Assembly: GCF_030732095.1 (NCBI RefSeq) | Contig: NZ_JAVAMQ010000001.1 | Location: 1-64,000, forward strand | Reading direction: 5' to 3' | Source: Paracoccus spongiarum | GTDB lineage: Bacteria; Pseudomonadota; Alphaproteobacteria; Rhodobacterales; Rhodobacteraceae | DNA: 64,000 bases | Shown here: positions 23,142 to 32,170 of the stretch, one piece after another | Layout of the letters: every line of letters starts with the position of its first letter | Numbering within the stretch: position 1 is the stretch's first letter | The notes under the pieces: model-generated | Told to the model about the DNA's origin: nothing | Database searches by the model: none | The model's input: only the letters and a program-made list of their open reading frames with translations | Position numbers and translations under genes: made by a program

Positions 23142-24589
23142 TCTCCCACCGCGTATTTCAGACGGACCGGCAGGCCCGGTTCGGATTGTTCCAGCCAGAA
23201 GCGGCGGAACAGGTTGGCCGCGACGGCGCTGCGGTAGTCGGCGCTGGCACGCCAGTCGCTGAGCGGGGTGAAATCATCGGCCACCGCGCGGGCCGCCGCC
23301 TCGAAGGTTTCGGCGGCGAAGGGCTGGCCGGTCAGCGCGGCCTCGGCCCCGGCCGCGCGCTTGGGCGTCGCGGCCATGCCGCCGAAGGCCACCCGGGCGG
23401 CGGTGATGGTGCCGTCCTCGACCGTCAGGCAGATGCCCGCGGCGACGGCGGTGATGTCGCTGTCACGCCGCTTGCTGATCTTGTAGGCCGCGATCCGCGC
23501 GTGCTGCGGGATCGGGATGATCACCCGTTCGACGAATTCGCCGGGCGCGCGGTCCTGCTTGCCATAGTCGATGAAGAAGTCCTGCAGCGCCACCTCGCGC
23601 CGCGTGCCGCCCTTGCGCAGCACGATCCGTGCGCCCAGCGCGATCAGCAGCGGCGGCGTGTCCCCGATGGGCGAGCCGTTGGCGATGTTGGCGCCGACCG
23701 TGCCCATGTTGCGCACCTGCCAGCCGCCGATTCGCAGCCAGTAGTCCAGCGCGGCGGGGATGTGTTCGGCGATCAGCGGCGCGGCCTCGCTGTAGGTGAC
23801 GCCGGCGCCCAGGCGGATCTCGCCCTCGGCCACCTCGATGTCCTTCATCAGATGGCCGATGAATACCGCGGGCGAGATGTCGCGCATGAATTTCGTCACC
23901 CACAGGCCGACATCGGTCGCACCGGCAACGATGGTGGCCTTGGGATTGGCGTCCAGCACCGCAGCCAGATCGTCGGTGTCGGCGGGAATGATGGCGCGTT
24001 CGCCGCCCTTCGACAACTCGATGCGTTCGCCCTGCATGGCGCGCAGCCGGGCGGCCACGGCGTCGCGCTCGGCGGCCAGCGCGTCCTGCGCCTGGCCACC
24101 CGCGCGGCCCGCCGCCAGCGCCGCCTTGATGATCGGCTCGTAGCCCGTGCAGCGGCAGAGATTGCCCTGCAGCGCCTCCTCGATCTGGGTCACGCCGGCG
24201 TCGGGATTGGTCATCCACAGCCCGTAAAGCGACATCACGATACCCGGCGTGCAGAAGCCGCACTGGCTGCCGTGATGGTCCACCATCGCCGCCTGGATCG
24301 GGTGCAGCCCGCCATCGGGACCGCGCAGATGCTCGACCGTGACGACATGGCAGCCGTGACAGGACGCCAGGAAGCGGATGCAGGCATTGATCGGCTCGTA
24401 GACCAGCCCGGTGTCGGTCAGCCGGCCCAGCAGGACCGTGCAGGCCCCGCAATCGCCCTCGGCGCAGCCTTCCTTGGTGCCGGTCAGGCGCCGCGCGATT
24501 CGCAGGTGATCCAGCAAGGTGTCGGACGGCCCGACCTCGCTGAGAGATAGTTCCTGATCGTTCAGCAGAAACCGCAGCTCGGGCGTCAT
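23138..24589 (-). CDS. xdhA: Xanthine dehydrogenase, FeS/FAD subunit
   Basis: Carries electrons from the molybdenum site to NAD+. The 483-aa protein has two [2Fe-2S] sites: Cys42, Cys47, Cys50 and Cys70 (GCAEGDCGAC plus INAC), and Cys110, Cys113, Cys145 and Cys147 (QCGFC, LCRC). A CO-dehydrogenase-type FAD domain follows from about residue 195 (TIVAGATDVGLW, NMGTVGANIANGSPIGD). It is the first gene of the xdhABC-guaD operon. A LysR-type gene is divergent, with 112 nt between the starts. Confidence 0.96.
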   Translation of the reverse strand: MTPELRFLLNDQELSLSEVGPSDTLLDHLRIARRLTGTKEGCAEGDCGACTVLLGRLTDTGLVYEPINACIRFLASCHGCHVVTVEHLRGPDGGLHPIQAAMVDHHGSQCGFCTPGIVMSLYGLWMTNPDAGVTQIEEALQGNLCRCTGYEPIIKAALAAGRAGGQAQDALAAERDAVAARLRAMQGERIELSKGGERAIIPADTDDLAAVLDANPKATIVAGATDVGLWVTKFMRDISPAVFIGHLMKDIEVAEGEIRLGAGVTYSEAAPLIAEHIPAALDYWLRIGGWQVRNMGTVGANIANGSPIGDTPPLLIALGARIVLRKGGTRREVALQDFFIDYGKQDRAPGEFVERVIIPIPQHARIAAYKISKRRDSDITAVAAGICLTVEDGTITAARVAFGGMAATPKRAAGAEAALTGQPFAAETFEAAARAVADDFTPLSDWRASADYRSAVAANLFRRFWLEQSEPGLPVRLKYAVGE

Positions 24590-24669
24590 GGCATTCCTCC
24601 TGGCTGTGAACCCGTTGAACAGAGTAGGCCGGAAAAAGAGATTGCGAAATCGGCCCCGACACGGAAGAC

Positions 24670-24688
24670 TTTACACGAAGCATTGAAA
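24670..24688. promoter_or_regulatory. Candidate operator, imperfect 7-5-7 inverted repeat
   Basis: TTTACAC-GAAGC-ATTGAAA lies in the xdhA/LysR intergenic region. Its right half and the spacing equal the perfect TTTCAAT-GGCCA-ATTGAAA element at 40168-40186 ahead of the azgA and puuE genes. A GATTGCGAAATC near-palindrome at 24640-24651 is a second candidate. LysR regulators often bind such T-N11-A sites. Confidence 0.35.
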
Positions 24689-24701
24689 GCGGTCCTGCAT
24701 C

Positions 24702-25595
24702 ATGTCGTATCTCGAAAGCCTGCGCGTCTTCGTGCGCGTCGTCGAACTGGGCTCGATCACCGCGGGCGGCAGGGATCTGCGGCTGTCGCCCGCGGTGGCG
24801 TCGAACCGCATCAAGGATCTTGAAAATCGCTTTGGCGTGCGGCTGCTGAACCGCACCACCCGCAAGCTGACCGCGACCGAGATCGGGCGCGCCTTCTATG
24901 ACCATGCCCGCCGTGTCATCGACACGCTGGACGAGGCCGAGGCACTGGTCAGCAGCTTTTCGGGCAAGCCGCAGGGGGTGATCCGGCTGACCGCGCCGCT
25001 GGGGCTGGGCCGGCGGCTGATCGCGCCGCTGATCCCGCCCTTCTGCGCCGACAATCCGGGCGTCGATATCCGCCTGCGCCTGTCCGATCGCAACGTGAAC
25101 ATCGTCGAGGATGCCATTGATCTGGCATTTTTTCTGGGAGAGCCAGCGGATTCCGCCCTGAAGTGGCGCAAGATCGCGGACGCGCCGCGGGTGCTGGTCG
25201 CCTCGCCCGACTATCTGGGCGCGCACGGAACGCCGAAGAAGCCCGAGGATCTGGCCGCACACAACTGCCTGCTGCTGCGCTATCCGCGCAGCCCGGAATA
25301 TTTCTGGATCCTGCAGGCGCCCGAGGGGCAGGAGAAGATGATGGTCAATGGCCGCTATGACACCGATGACGGCGACGTGCTGACATCCTGGGCGCTTGGC
25401 GGACATGGCATCGCGAATCGCCCGCTTTACGAGGTGTCCGAAGATCTGCGCGCCGGCAGGCTGGTGCAGGTGCTGCCCGACGCGCCGCCCCTGCCCTCGC
25501 AATTCGGCTGCCTGACCCCGCATCGCCGGTTGCAGGATCCCAAGGTGCGGATGTTCGCTGATTTCGCGGTGCGCGAGCTGAAGAAGGTGTTCTAG
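24702..25595 (+). CDS. LysR-family regulator divergent from xdhABC
   Basis: The 297-aa protein has an N-terminal winged helix-turn-helix (LESLRVFVRVVELGSITAGGRDL ... NRTTRKLTATEIG) and a periplasmic-binding-like effector domain from about residue 90. Divergent placement next to xdhA suggests that it controls the xdhABC-guaD operon, perhaps in response to a purine intermediate. This is inference from position; the effector is not visible. Its 3' end faces the PepSY gene with a shared hairpin terminator between them. Confidence 0.9.
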   Translation: MSYLESLRVFVRVVELGSITAGGRDLRLSPAVASNRIKDLENRFGVRLLNRTTRKLTATEIGRAFYDHARRVIDTLDEAEALVSSFSGKPQGVIRLTAPLGLGRRLIAPLIPPFCADNPGVDIRLRLSDRNVNIVEDAIDLAFFLGEPADSALKWRKIADAPRVLVASPDYLGAHGTPKKPEDLAAHNCLLLRYPRSPEYFWILQAPEGQEKMMVNGRYDTDDGDVLTSWALGGHGIANRPLYEVSEDLRAGRLVQVLPDAPPLPSQFGCLTPHRRLQDPKVRMFADFAVRELKKVF

Positions 25596-25596
25596 G

Positions 25597-25625
25597 CGTG
25601 GCCGGGGCACGCGGCCCCGGCCACG
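25597..25625. terminator. Bidirectional hairpin between convergent genes
   Basis: A perfect 12-bp stem CGTGGCCGGGGC (25597-25608) with GCCCCGGCCACG (25614-25625) and a 5-nt loop fills the gap between the LysR stop and the PepSY stop. It lacks a T-run, so rho-independent function is uncertain. Confidence 0.55.
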
Positions 25626-25632
25626 GCCGTTG

Positions 25633-27039
25633 TCAGCCGAAGGCGCGCCTGATACCCGGCAGCCGCGACAGCACCAGAAGATCGGCCAGAAGGACTGCGG
25701 CCAGCGTCAGCCCCGCCATCGGAAAGGCCAGCGAGACCGCCAGCCCGACCGCCACGGCGCCCTTCCAGAACGGCATGTTCTCGGGCAGCGGCGGCGCGAC
25801 AAGACGGGCCTGCCCTGCGGGACGGCGCTTCCACCACATCACCAGCCCCGACAGGCAGAGGAAGATCACCGACAGGCAGAACAGCGTGTTGGCCAGCACG
25901 CTCCACAGCCCCAGCGTGCCCATGTGCAGCGCCACGCCCACCGCCATCGCCTTGCCCATCAGCGAATAGTCCTGATAGCGGATGTCGGCCAGGATCCTGC
26001 CACTGAAGCGGTCCACATGCACCACCCGGTCACTGGTCGGGTCGGTGCTGTCGGTGCTCATCGAATCGCGGCTGAGGGTCCAGACGCCATTGTCGCTCTG
26101 CGGCAGGTTCAGCTGGTAGCGCGCGTCATAGCCGATCTGACGGGCCAGCGCGTCCACGCTGTCCAGATCGACGGCGCCGGCGATGCCGTCATGTCCGGCC
26201 TGCGAGCCCGAGGCGGGCATCGGCGTCTGTTCCAGCGCCCAGGGCACCTCCTTGGCGCCGTGGTTCATGGTCGCATGCACGTCGTCGGACAGCGGGATGT
26301 TGTCGTATTTCCCGGCCGGAAAGCTGGACCAGGCCTGCACCAGCTTTTCGCCCCAGACGCCCGACCAGGACAGGCCCGAGACGAGGAAGAAGAACAGGAA
26401 GACCGAGATCCAGACCCCGATCGTGGCGTGCAGCGACTTCCACAGCCCGCGCCCGCGCGCCGACAGCCGCGGCACGAAGGCGCGCAGGACGCCACCCTCG
26501 CGCGGCCACCACAGGTAAAGCCCCGTGGCCAGCAGCACGACGCCAAGCGAAGCCGCGATCTCGATCATCCGGTCGCCGGTGACGCCCAGCATCAGGGTGC
26601 CGTGGAAATTGTCCGCCCAGTCATCCCAGCCGCTGCGGCGCGGGAACTGGTCCAGGACGGTGGCGCGATAGGGATCGACGACCACCATCTGGGCCGCGCC
26701 CTCGGCATCATCTACGCGAAAGATCGCCGCCAGGTCGGGGGTGCGCGGCGCGACATACTGGACCAGCTTTCCGCCCGGCACCGCAGCCAGCGCGGCGTCT
26801 GCCTGGGCCGAGACGGCCAGCGCTGCTCCGGTCGGAATGACGGCGGTGCGTTCGCCGTCGCGGCCGTCTATCCAGGCGATCCACAGCATCATCATGCCGG
26901 TGACGGCCAGCATCAGGAAGAACGGCACCACGACGATGCCGGCATAGAAATGCCAGCGCCAGGCGGCGCGATACAGCTTGGCCGCGCGGCCCGGATCGAC
27001 CGGGTGGGCGGCGTCGAAATTGCCGTCAGTGATCGCCAT
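25633..27039 (-). CDS. PepSY-associated membrane protein
   Basis: The 468-aa protein has about five membrane helices: near residue 35 (FYAGIVVVPFFLMLAVTGMM), near 165 (MIEIAASLGVVLLATGLYL), near 205 (WISVFLFFFLVSG), then near 385 and 430. Two large periplasmic PepSY regions lie between them. Conserved His residues occur in HFYAG, NFHGTLM, SLHATIG and ALHMG, the pattern of possible haem-binding PepSY_TM reductases. Relatives often accompany iron-siderophore or copper genes. A small DUF2946-like gene lies upstream on the same strand. The pair separates the xdh operon from the urate genes and has no evident purine role. Confidence 0.85.
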   Translation of the reverse strand: MAITDGNFDAAHPVDPGRAAKLYRAAWRWHFYAGIVVVPFFLMLAVTGMMMLWIAWIDGRDGERTAVIPTGAALAVSAQADAALAAVPGGKLVQYVAPRTPDLAAIFRVDDAEGAAQMVVVDPYRATVLDQFPRRSGWDDWADNFHGTLMLGVTGDRMIEIAASLGVVLLATGLYLWWPREGGVLRAFVPRLSARGRGLWKSLHATIGVWISVFLFFFLVSGLSWSGVWGEKLVQAWSSFPAGKYDNIPLSDDVHATMNHGAKEVPWALEQTPMPASGSQAGHDGIAGAVDLDSVDALARQIGYDARYQLNLPQSDNGVWTLSRDSMSTDSTDPTSDRVVHVDRFSGRILADIRYQDYSLMGKAMAVGVALHMGTLGLWSVLANTLFCLSVIFLCLSGLVMWWKRRPAGQARLVAPPLPENMPFWKGAVAVGLAVSLAFPMAGLTLAAVLLADLLVLSRLPGIRRAFG

Positions 27040-27168
27040 CGGGACCTCCTGCGGCAGGCGAAATTGCGGGTGGGTTCATCGGAAGGCTCCGTTTGCACCA
27101 TCGGCCGCGGCCTGCGGCGGGTGCGGGTTTCGCGTGTCGGTGACGAGACGCGGCAGGTGGCCGCGCGG

Positions 27169-27531
27169 TCAGGCGCGCGGCGGCGCGCGGGCGAAACGGG
27201 TGCGGGCCAGCCTCCGGACATCGTCGGTGGCGCTGTCGCGCGTCAGGAAGGCGGCATGGGCCAGCGCCAGCCAGCCCGGATGCCACACGGGCGGCACGCC
27301 ATCAAGCGCCGCGACCAGCAGGCACAGCGGACCGTCATGCGCCTGCTCGGGGGCGGGCTGCGGGTGATGGCCGGGACCCAGATCCAGTCGTTCAAGCCCG
27401 TCCCCGGTGCAGATCAGGACGCTGCGCGAATCCGTCAGGCCCAGAACGGCAAGCGCCGCCGAGGTTTTCGGCAGCACAACCCCGAGGACGACCCCAAGGA
27501 CGATCAGCAATCTTAAGGCGTAAAGGCGCAT
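27169..27531 (-). CDS. DUF2946-like small protein
   Basis: The 120-aa protein begins with a hydrophobic signal or anchor (LRLLIVLGVVLGVVLP). It then shows a short ICTGDGLERLDL motif, a His/Pro-rich segment (GPGHHPQPAPEQAH) and a DGPLCLL motif. This CTGDG...H...PLC pattern resembles DUF2946 proteins, which often travel with PepSY or copper-related membrane proteins. It lies 129 nt upstream of the PepSY gene on the same strand. The function is unknown, and a metal-related periplasmic role is only suggested by the His/Cys content. Confidence 0.65.
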   Translation of the reverse strand: MRLYALRLLIVLGVVLGVVLPKTSAALAVLGLTDSRSVLICTGDGLERLDLGPGHHPQPAPEQAHDGPLCLLVAALDGVPPVWHPGWLALAHAAFLTRDSATDDVRRLARTRFARAPPRA

Positions 27532-27589
27532 CGCGAAACCGTTACCGCGATCCGCCCCATCCGTTAAGCGAAAATAATCGGGCCGGCGA

Positions 27590-28843
27590 TTACATGCCGG
27601 CCAGGTCGGCCCCGCCCGCCTGCCGGAACCAGCGGATCACGCGGGCGCGTTCGGCGTCCTCCATGTAGCTGACATTGGCGGGCGGCATCGCATCGGTCAG
27701 GCCGGCCTGCACATAGATGTCGCGGGCGGCGCGGGCGATGTCGGCGGGGGTCTCGAGAAAGACCCCCTTCGGCGCGTGGGTGATGCCCTCGTAGCCGGGT
27801 TCGCGGGCGTGGCACATCGCACAGCGGCCCATCACGATGTCGCTGACCTCCTGGAAGCCCTCGGCATCGGCGTAACGCTGTTCCACGGGCGACAGCGTGC
27901 GGGCCTCGGCCTCTTCATAGCTGTCCTGGTTGAGGCCCATGGAACTCAGCCACATGATCATGATGAACAGCGCCGCCGTCACCGCCCATGTCCACCACAG
28001 ATCGCCCTTGCGAGCGTGCATGGTGTTGAAATAGTGCCGGATCGTCACCCCCATCAGGAAGATCAGCGCCGCGATCAGCCAGTTGTATTCGCTGGCGAAG
28101 GCAAGCGGATAGTGGTTCGACAGCATCAGGAACACGACCGGCAGGGTCAGGTAGTTGTTGTGCGTCGAACGCAGCTTGGCGATCCGGCCGTATTTCGGAT
28201 CGGGCGAGCGCCCGGCCTTCAGGTCGGCCACCACGATGCGCTGGTTCGGCATGATGACCAGAAAGACGTTGGCGGTCATGATCGTCGCGGTGAAGGCACC
28301 CAGATGCAGCAGCGCGGCGCGGCCGGTGAAGACCTGGTTGTAGCCCCAGCCCATGATCACCAGCGCCACGAACAGCAGCAGCATCAGCACCGTCGGCGTC
28401 TCGCCCAGCTTCGACTTGCACAGCGTGTCATAGATCAGCCAGCCGATCGCCAGCGAGCCGCCGGAAATCGCGATCGCCTGCCAGGTCGCCAGCTCGAGCT
28501 TGGCCGGATCGATCAGATACAGGTTCGCGCTGGCCCAGTAGGTGACCATCAGCAGCGCCGCGCCGGACAGCCAGGTGGCATAGCTTTCCCATTTGAACCA
28601 GGTCAGATGCTCGGGCATCTTCTCGGGCGCGACCAGGTATTTCTGGATGTGGTAGAAGCCGCCGCCGTGAACCTGCCACTCTTCGCCATAGGCGCCCTTG
28701 GGCATGTTCGGCGCCTTGGTCAGGCCAAGGTCCAGCGCCACGAAATAGAACGAACTGCCGATCCAGGCGACGGCGGTGATGACGTGCAGCCAGCGCGTCG
28801 CGAAGGCCAGCCATTCCCAGATGATGACATAATCGGGAATCAT
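27590..28843 (-). CDS. puuD: Membrane urate hydroxylase with C-terminal cytochrome c
   Basis: PuuD-type enzymes oxidise urate to 5-hydroxyisourate and pass electrons to the respiratory chain through a C-terminal haem c domain, so no H2O2 is formed. The 417-aa protein has about eight or nine membrane helices with conserved His residues (WLHVITAVAWIG, THNNYLTLP, RHYFNTMHAR). The haem site CAMCH is at residues 341-345, with a likely Met ligand in AMPPANVS. It lies 3 nt downstream of hiuH, which takes its product. This replaces the soluble uricases used elsewhere. Confidence 0.94.
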   Translation of the reverse strand: MIPDYVIIWEWLAFATRWLHVITAVAWIGSSFYFVALDLGLTKAPNMPKGAYGEEWQVHGGGFYHIQKYLVAPEKMPEHLTWFKWESYATWLSGAALLMVTYWASANLYLIDPAKLELATWQAIAISGGSLAIGWLIYDTLCKSKLGETPTVLMLLLFVALVIMGWGYNQVFTGRAALLHLGAFTATIMTANVFLVIMPNQRIVVADLKAGRSPDPKYGRIAKLRSTHNNYLTLPVVFLMLSNHYPLAFASEYNWLIAALIFLMGVTIRHYFNTMHARKGDLWWTWAVTAALFIMIMWLSSMGLNQDSYEEAEARTLSPVEQRYADAEGFQEVSDIVMGRCAMCHAREPGYEGITHAPKGVFLETPADIARAARDIYVQAGLTDAMPPANVSYMEDAERARVIRWFRQAGGADLAGM

Positions 28844-28846
28844 CGC

Positions 28847-29200
28847 TCAGCTCCCACGATAGGTTGAAAATCCGAAGGGCGAGACCAGCAGCGGGACGTG
28901 GTAATGGTCCTGCTGCGACATGCCGAAGCGGATCGGGATGATGTCGAGAAAGCGCGGGCTTTCGGGCGGCACGCCGGTTGCGTCCATCCAGTCGCCGGCA
29001 TGGAATTCCAGCTCGTAGCTGCCGGTCTCGAACTCGGCCGCGGGCAGGATCTGCCGGTCGGTGCGACCATCGGCATTGGTGCGCAGCCGCGCGATTTCAG
29101 TCCTCTGGCCGCCGTCGAGGCGGAACAGCACCACCTCCATGCCCTCGGCGGGCGTGCCGCGGGCAGTGTCCAGAACATGGGTCGTCAGGTAACCGGGCAT
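28847..29200 (-). CDS. hiuH: 5-Hydroxyisourate hydrolase
   Basis: Hydrolyses 5-hydroxyisourate to OHCU. The 117-aa transthyretin-like protein has the N-terminal LTTHVLDTARGTPA motif with its active-site His, and the diagnostic C-terminal YRGS. The frame runs 29 codons further upstream, but ATG 29200 follows GGAGGGGAGG and matches family N-termini; the signal-free form implies a cytoplasmic enzyme. It is translationally close to puuD. The region 29201-29323 may hold its promoter, where TTTC-CATA-GAAA at 29289-29300 is a weak palindrome. Confidence 0.95.
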   Translation of the reverse strand: MPGYLTTHVLDTARGTPAEGMEVVLFRLDGGQRTEIARLRTNADGRTDRQILPAAEFETGSYELEFHAGDWMDATGVPPESPRFLDIIPIRFGMSQQDHYHVPLLVSPFGFSTYRGS

Positions 29201-29323
29201 CTGCGCCTCCCCTCCACTTTCGTTGATGCGTCGATAACCGATGCGCCATGGTCCGCGCGAGAGGGGCATGACGCAAGGTAGTCTCAAGTTTCCATAGAAA
29301 ATCGCGCGGGGTTCCCCCGGGGA

Positions 29324-30673
29324 TCACCCGGCCAGCCGCGCGACGGCGTTCTGCGCCCGCGCCCGAAGATCGCGCGGGTCGGCGGTCAGCAGGCGGTGGT
29401 CGCCGACGACGGCACGGCCCTGCACATAGACGGCGCGCGGGCGGACCGGCGCGCAGAAGATCAGCGCCGCGACCGGGTCCCACTGGCCCGCCAGCGGCAG
29501 GTCGGACACATCCCACAGCACCAGGTCGGCCTGCATCCCCGGCGCCAACGCGCCGATGTCGTGCCGGCCCAGCACCCGTGCCCCGCCGCGCGTCGCGATC
29601 TCCAGCGCCTCGCGCGCACCAAGCGCGGCAGGGCCGTCGCGCAGCCGGGCGACCAGCATCGCCTGCCGTGCCTCCAGCCCCAGATGGCTGCAATCATTGC
29701 TGGCCGAGCCGTCCACGCCCAGCCCGACAGGCACGCCGGCGTCGCGCAGCGCGCGCACCGGGGCGATGCCGCTGGCCAGCCTGGCGTTGGAACAGGGGCA
29801 ATGCGCGATCCCGGTGCCGGTGCGCGCGAACAGGTCGATCTCGGGCGGCGACAGCTTGACGCAATGGGCGTGCCACACGTCGTCGCCGGTCCAGCCCAGG
29901 CTTTCCGCGTAATCGCCCGGCAGCATCCCGAAATTGTCCAGCGAGTAGCGGATGTCCTCGTCGTTCTCGGCCAGGTGGGTGTGCAGCCTGACGCCCTTTT
30001 CGCGGGCCAGGATCGCCGCGTCGCGCATCAGCTCGCGGCTGACGGAGAAGGGAGAACAGGGGGCAAGCCCGACCTGCACCATCGCCCCCTCGGATGCATC
30101 GTGGAAGGCATCCACGACCCGTTCGCTGTCACGCAGGATCGCGGCCTCGTCCTCGACCAGCGCGTCGGGCGGCAGGCCCCCCCGGCTTTCGCCGATCGAC
30201 ATGGCCCCGCGCGTGGCCGTGAACCGGATGCCGATCCTGCGCGCCGCCTCGATGCTGTCGTCCAGCCGCGCACCGTTCGGGAACATGTAGAGATGGTCCG
30301 ACGAACAGGTGCAGCCCGACAGCGCCAGTTCGGCCAGGCCGATCTCGGCCGACAGGCGGATATCGTCGGGCCCCATGCGCGCCCAGATCGGGTAAAGCGT
30401 CTTGAGCCAGCCGAACAGCGCGGCGTCCTGCGCGGCAGGCACGGCGCGGGTCAGCGTCTGGAACAGGTGGTGGTGGGTGTTGACGAGGCCCGGGGTGATC
30501 ACGCAGCCCGCCGCCTCGACCACCTCGGCGCCGTCGCGCGGCAGGTTTTCACCCGCCGCCACGACCTTTCCGTTTTCGACCAGGACATCCCCGCCCCGGA
30601 TCTCGCGCCGGTCGTCGTCCATCGTGACGACGACCTCTGCGCCCCGAAACAGCGTCCTAGTGGTCGGCGACAT
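29324..30673 (-). CDS. 8-Oxoguanine deaminase (AtzB/TrzN-type amidohydrolase)
   Basis: The 449-aa amidohydrolase has the metal-binding histidines in VNTHHHLFQTLTR (67-69), HTHLAEND, HAHCVKL and the DGSASND motif. The THHHLFQTLTR...SASND combination is typical of the 8-oxoguanine deaminase/hydroxyatrazine hydrolase group. 8-Oxoguanine deamination gives urate directly, so it enters the purine pathway at the PuuD step. Genes for this enzyme commonly sit in urate clusters, which supports the call over a triazine hydrolase. ATG 30673 overlaps the upstream permease gene by 17 nt, indicating co-transcription. A further in-frame start at 30706 would only lengthen that overlap. Confidence 0.82.
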   Translation of the reverse strand: MSPTTRTLFRGAEVVVTMDDDRREIRGGDVLVENGKVVAAGENLPRDGAEVVEAAGCVITPGLVNTHHHLFQTLTRAVPAAQDAALFGWLKTLYPIWARMGPDDIRLSAEIGLAELALSGCTCSSDHLYMFPNGARLDDSIEAARRIGIRFTATRGAMSIGESRGGLPPDALVEDEAAILRDSERVVDAFHDASEGAMVQVGLAPCSPFSVSRELMRDAAILAREKGVRLHTHLAENDEDIRYSLDNFGMLPGDYAESLGWTGDDVWHAHCVKLSPPEIDLFARTGTGIAHCPCSNARLASGIAPVRALRDAGVPVGLGVDGSASNDCSHLGLEARQAMLVARLRDGPAALGAREALEIATRGGARVLGRHDIGALAPGMQADLVLWDVSDLPLAGQWDPVAALIFCAPVRPRAVYVQGRAVVGDHRLLTADPRDLRARAQNAVARLAG

Positions 30674-32135
30674 GGCCCGCCGCCCGCAGCTCTTCCTCGT
30701 CCACATGGGCCGCGCCGTTGTAGAACCAGTTCAGCAGGACCGCCGTGATCGCCGCCAGCAGGATGCCGGAGTGGATCAGCGGGTGGATCGCATGGGGCAT
30801 CCACTGGTTGAAGTTCGGCGCCACCAGCGGGATCATCCCCATCCCGACCGAGATCGCGACGATGAACAGGTTGTGGCGGTTGTTGGCGAAATCGACCCGC
30901 GCCAGGATGCGCACCCCGGTCGCCGCGACCATGCCGAACATCACCAGGCCGGCGCCCCCCAGAACCGTGGTCGGCAGGCTTTCGACCAGCGCGCCCATCT
31001 TCGGGATCAGTCCCAGCACGATCATGATCGCCCCGCCCGCCACGCAGACAAAGCGCGAGCGGATGCCGGTGACCCCCACCAGACCGACGTTCTGGCTGAA
31101 CGAGGTATAGGGGAAGGTGTTGAACACGCCGCCGATCACCGTGCCCAGACCATCGGCGCGCAGCCCGGCGGCCAGGCTCTTCTGCTCCAGCGGCTTCTTG
31201 CAGATATCCGACAGCGCCAGGAACATGCCGGTGCTCTCGATCAGCGTGACCAGCATGACCAGCACCATCGTCGCGATCATGATCGGGTCAAAGGTGGGCA
31301 TGCCGAAATGGAACGGTTTGATGACCGCGAACCATTCCGCCGCGCCGACCTTGTCGAAGTTCATCATGCCCAGCATCGCGGCGACGACGCCGCCGACGAC
31401 GATGCCGACCAGCACCGCGATGTTCGACAGGAAGCCGCGGGCATATTTCGACACCACAAGGATCGTGCCCAGCACCAGGACCGCGATCAGGATGTTGCGT
31501 CCCGCCGCATAAAGCGGGTTCTGCAGCGTCGGGGCCAGGGTCACGCTGGCCGGAACCTCGCCTGCCGCGCGGGCGGCCTCCAGCCAGGCAGCGGCGGCGG
31601 GATCGACGACCTTCGGCGCGGTCGGGCCGACCTGAAGGCCGAAGATCCAGTTGATGCCGATGGGCATCAGGCTGATGCCGATGGTCAGGATCAGCGTGCC
31701 GGTCACGACCGGCGGAAAGAACCGCAGCATCTTCGAGATGAAGGGCGCGATGATGATGCCGATGATCCCCGCCGCGATGATCGCGCCGAACAGCGCGCGT
31801 GCGCCGTCATGGCCGGGCAGCGAGGTGGCCACCGCCACCATCGGGCCGACCGAGGCGAAGGTCACGCCCATCATCACCGGCAGCTTGATGCCGAAATACT
31901 GGGTCGCGCCAAAGCTCTGGATGATCGAGACGATACCGCAGACGAACAGGTCGGCCGAGATCAGGAATGCCACCTCCTCGGGCGGCAGGTTCAGCGCCCG
32001 GCCCACGATCAGCGGAACCGCGATGGCCCCCGCATACATGACCAGGACGTGCTGGAAGCCAAGCGTCAGCAGCTTGGGGGCGGGCAGGATCTCATCAACC
32101 GGATGGATGCTGCCCTGATAGGTGGTGTCAGACAT
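30657..32135 (-). CDS. NCS2 xanthine/uric acid permease
   Basis: The 492-aa membrane protein of the nucleobase-ascorbate transporter branch has about 14 helices. The family signature QNVGLVGVTGIRSR is intact, as are QHVLVMYAGAIAVPLIVG near the N-terminus and the LIESTGMFLA helix. It should import xanthine, urate or a related oxopurine with protons. It lies 35 nt after bhcD and overlaps the 8-oxoguanine deaminase gene, placing purine import inside the beta-hydroxyaspartate operon. This is a different NCS2 subfamily from the AzgA-type permease at 38778. Confidence 0.92.
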   Translation of the reverse strand: MSDTTYQGSIHPVDEILPAPKLLTLGFQHVLVMYAGAIAVPLIVGRALNLPPEEVAFLISADLFVCGIVSIIQSFGATQYFGIKLPVMMGVTFASVGPMVAVATSLPGHDGARALFGAIIAAGIIGIIIAPFISKMLRFFPPVVTGTLILTIGISLMPIGINWIFGLQVGPTAPKVVDPAAAAWLEAARAAGEVPASVTLAPTLQNPLYAAGRNILIAVLVLGTILVVSKYARGFLSNIAVLVGIVVGGVVAAMLGMMNFDKVGAAEWFAVIKPFHFGMPTFDPIMIATMVLVMLVTLIESTGMFLALSDICKKPLEQKSLAAGLRADGLGTVIGGVFNTFPYTSFSQNVGLVGVTGIRSRFVCVAGGAIMIVLGLIPKMGALVESLPTTVLGGAGLVMFGMVAATGVRILARVDFANNRHNLFIVAISVGMGMIPLVAPNFNQWMPHAIHPLIHSGILLAAITAVLLNWFYNGAAHVDEEELRAAGHVADH

Positions 32136-32170
32136 GGTGGACCTCCCGTTCCACTGAAATCAACGTGCCG

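Noticed and set aside
29324..30673. Atrazine/hydroxyatrazine hydrolase
   Set aside because: The sequence group is shared, but the gene overlaps a purine permease and lies beside hiuH and puuD, so 8-oxoguanine deaminase is the better reading.
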